This document shows, piece after piece, positions 63,606 to 64,000 of a stretch of DNA of 64,000 nucleotides. Below the pieces are notes generated by a model. The model saw only the letters and a list, made by a program, of their open reading frames with translations. It made no database searches and was not told the DNA's origin. The number at the start of each line of letters is the position of its first letter. The first letter of the stretch is position 1. The position numbers and the translations under genes were made by a program. The DNA lies in NCBI RefSeq assembly GCF_032118995.1, contig NC_092657.1, positions 12,231,391 through 12,295,390 of the forward strand. Direction: 5' to 3'. The DNA is from Asterias amurensis (lineage: Eukaryota; Echinodermata; Asteroidea; Forcipulatida; Asteriidae).

Positions 63606-64000
63606 AATAACAAAATACATGTAGGGGATAGAGGGGCCCATAAAAAGCAAACCTTATAGAGTACGGACTCCCCCCCCCCTTTTTTCTAACGAATAAAGCA
63701 ATGTAAACAATTCTATTTAGTGGGTGTAATCTTATGTCGCGGCAAAACAATTCAAAATTACAGGAAGAACAAACACAAAAACAGTTAGCGTAAAATAAAA
63801 CTTAACCATATATAACAGATAAACAAAATAGGCAAAATTAATACTAGAGAAATTGGGCCCCACAACTCTTGCTGGAAAAAACCCATGTCGAAATATACCA
63901 TTGTTATCCATTAAAGACGTTTTGTAGTCACTTTGGTTGGGGAGCGAGGAATCTAGCACTAAACACACGAAAATCCCATGGCTGAGACATCAGCTAGTTT
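63606..64000. other. Intergenic; repeat section at 63877-63995
   Basis: C10/T6 runs lie at about 63671. 63877-63995 matches 59318-59440; nothing coding is seen. Confidence 0.5.

Overview
This window looks like euchromatin from a marine deuterostome with a repeat-rich, AT-rich nuclear genome, most likely an echinoderm and perhaps a sea star. That placement is an inference from the gene families and the general look of the interspersed repeats; no sequence search was possible. Genes are sparse. Short TTAA-flanked inverted-repeat elements, foldback elements, tRNA-derived SINEs, non-LTR retrotransposon pieces and large tandem arrays make up much of the rest.

Layout. 0-15 kb is gene-poor. It holds a duplicated segment at 0-4.6 kb, many MITE copies, a non-LTR reverse-transcriptase fragment (12.7-13.0 kb) and an AT-rich tandem array (14.3-15.1 kb). 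15.7-29.4 kb is the main gene block: a cluster of single-exon genes for secreted proteins with a PAN/Apple-like N-terminal module and a C-terminal fibrinogen-related domain (FReD). There are three intact copies (16.6-17.6 kb minus; 22.5-23.5 and 25.5-26.5 kb plus), one broken copy (28.5-29.4 kb) and one short 3' remnant (15.8 kb). The plus-strand copies start about 3.0 kb apart, as expected of tandem duplication. A solo LTR (16.0-16.4 kb) sits between the remnant and the first intact gene.

30.4-32.2 kb carries a different gene or recent pseudogene of a multi-copy, uncharacterised Cys/His-rich metazoan family. Two of its exons join cleanly in phase. 33.8-40.0 kb is nested transposons: a SINE split by a MITE, a MITE carrying another MITE, and a non-LTR element whose reverse transcriptase is split by about 1.2 kb of later insertions. 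40.5-41.5 kb has a plausible promoter and first exon of an unknown transcript. 43.3-43.6 kb is a tRNA-derived SINE. 43.7-47.9 kb is a broken DIRS-like (tyrosine-recombinase) retroelement between inverted arrays of a GGCGTTATAACGCC palindrome.

49.5-63.6 kb is a repeat province. Two arrays of a 325-329-base unit carry paired TGACGTCA motifs. A minisatellite built on GGGCCCCGAG follows. Diverged relatives of the same unit appear at 60-63.5 kb. I saw no protein-coding gene there that I would defend.

The secreted FReD proteins probably act as extracellular lectin-like recognition molecules (as ficolins and invertebrate FREPs do). The cluster looks like a young, still-turning-over family, with whole, broken and remnant copies and a duplicated upstream region in front of one gene.
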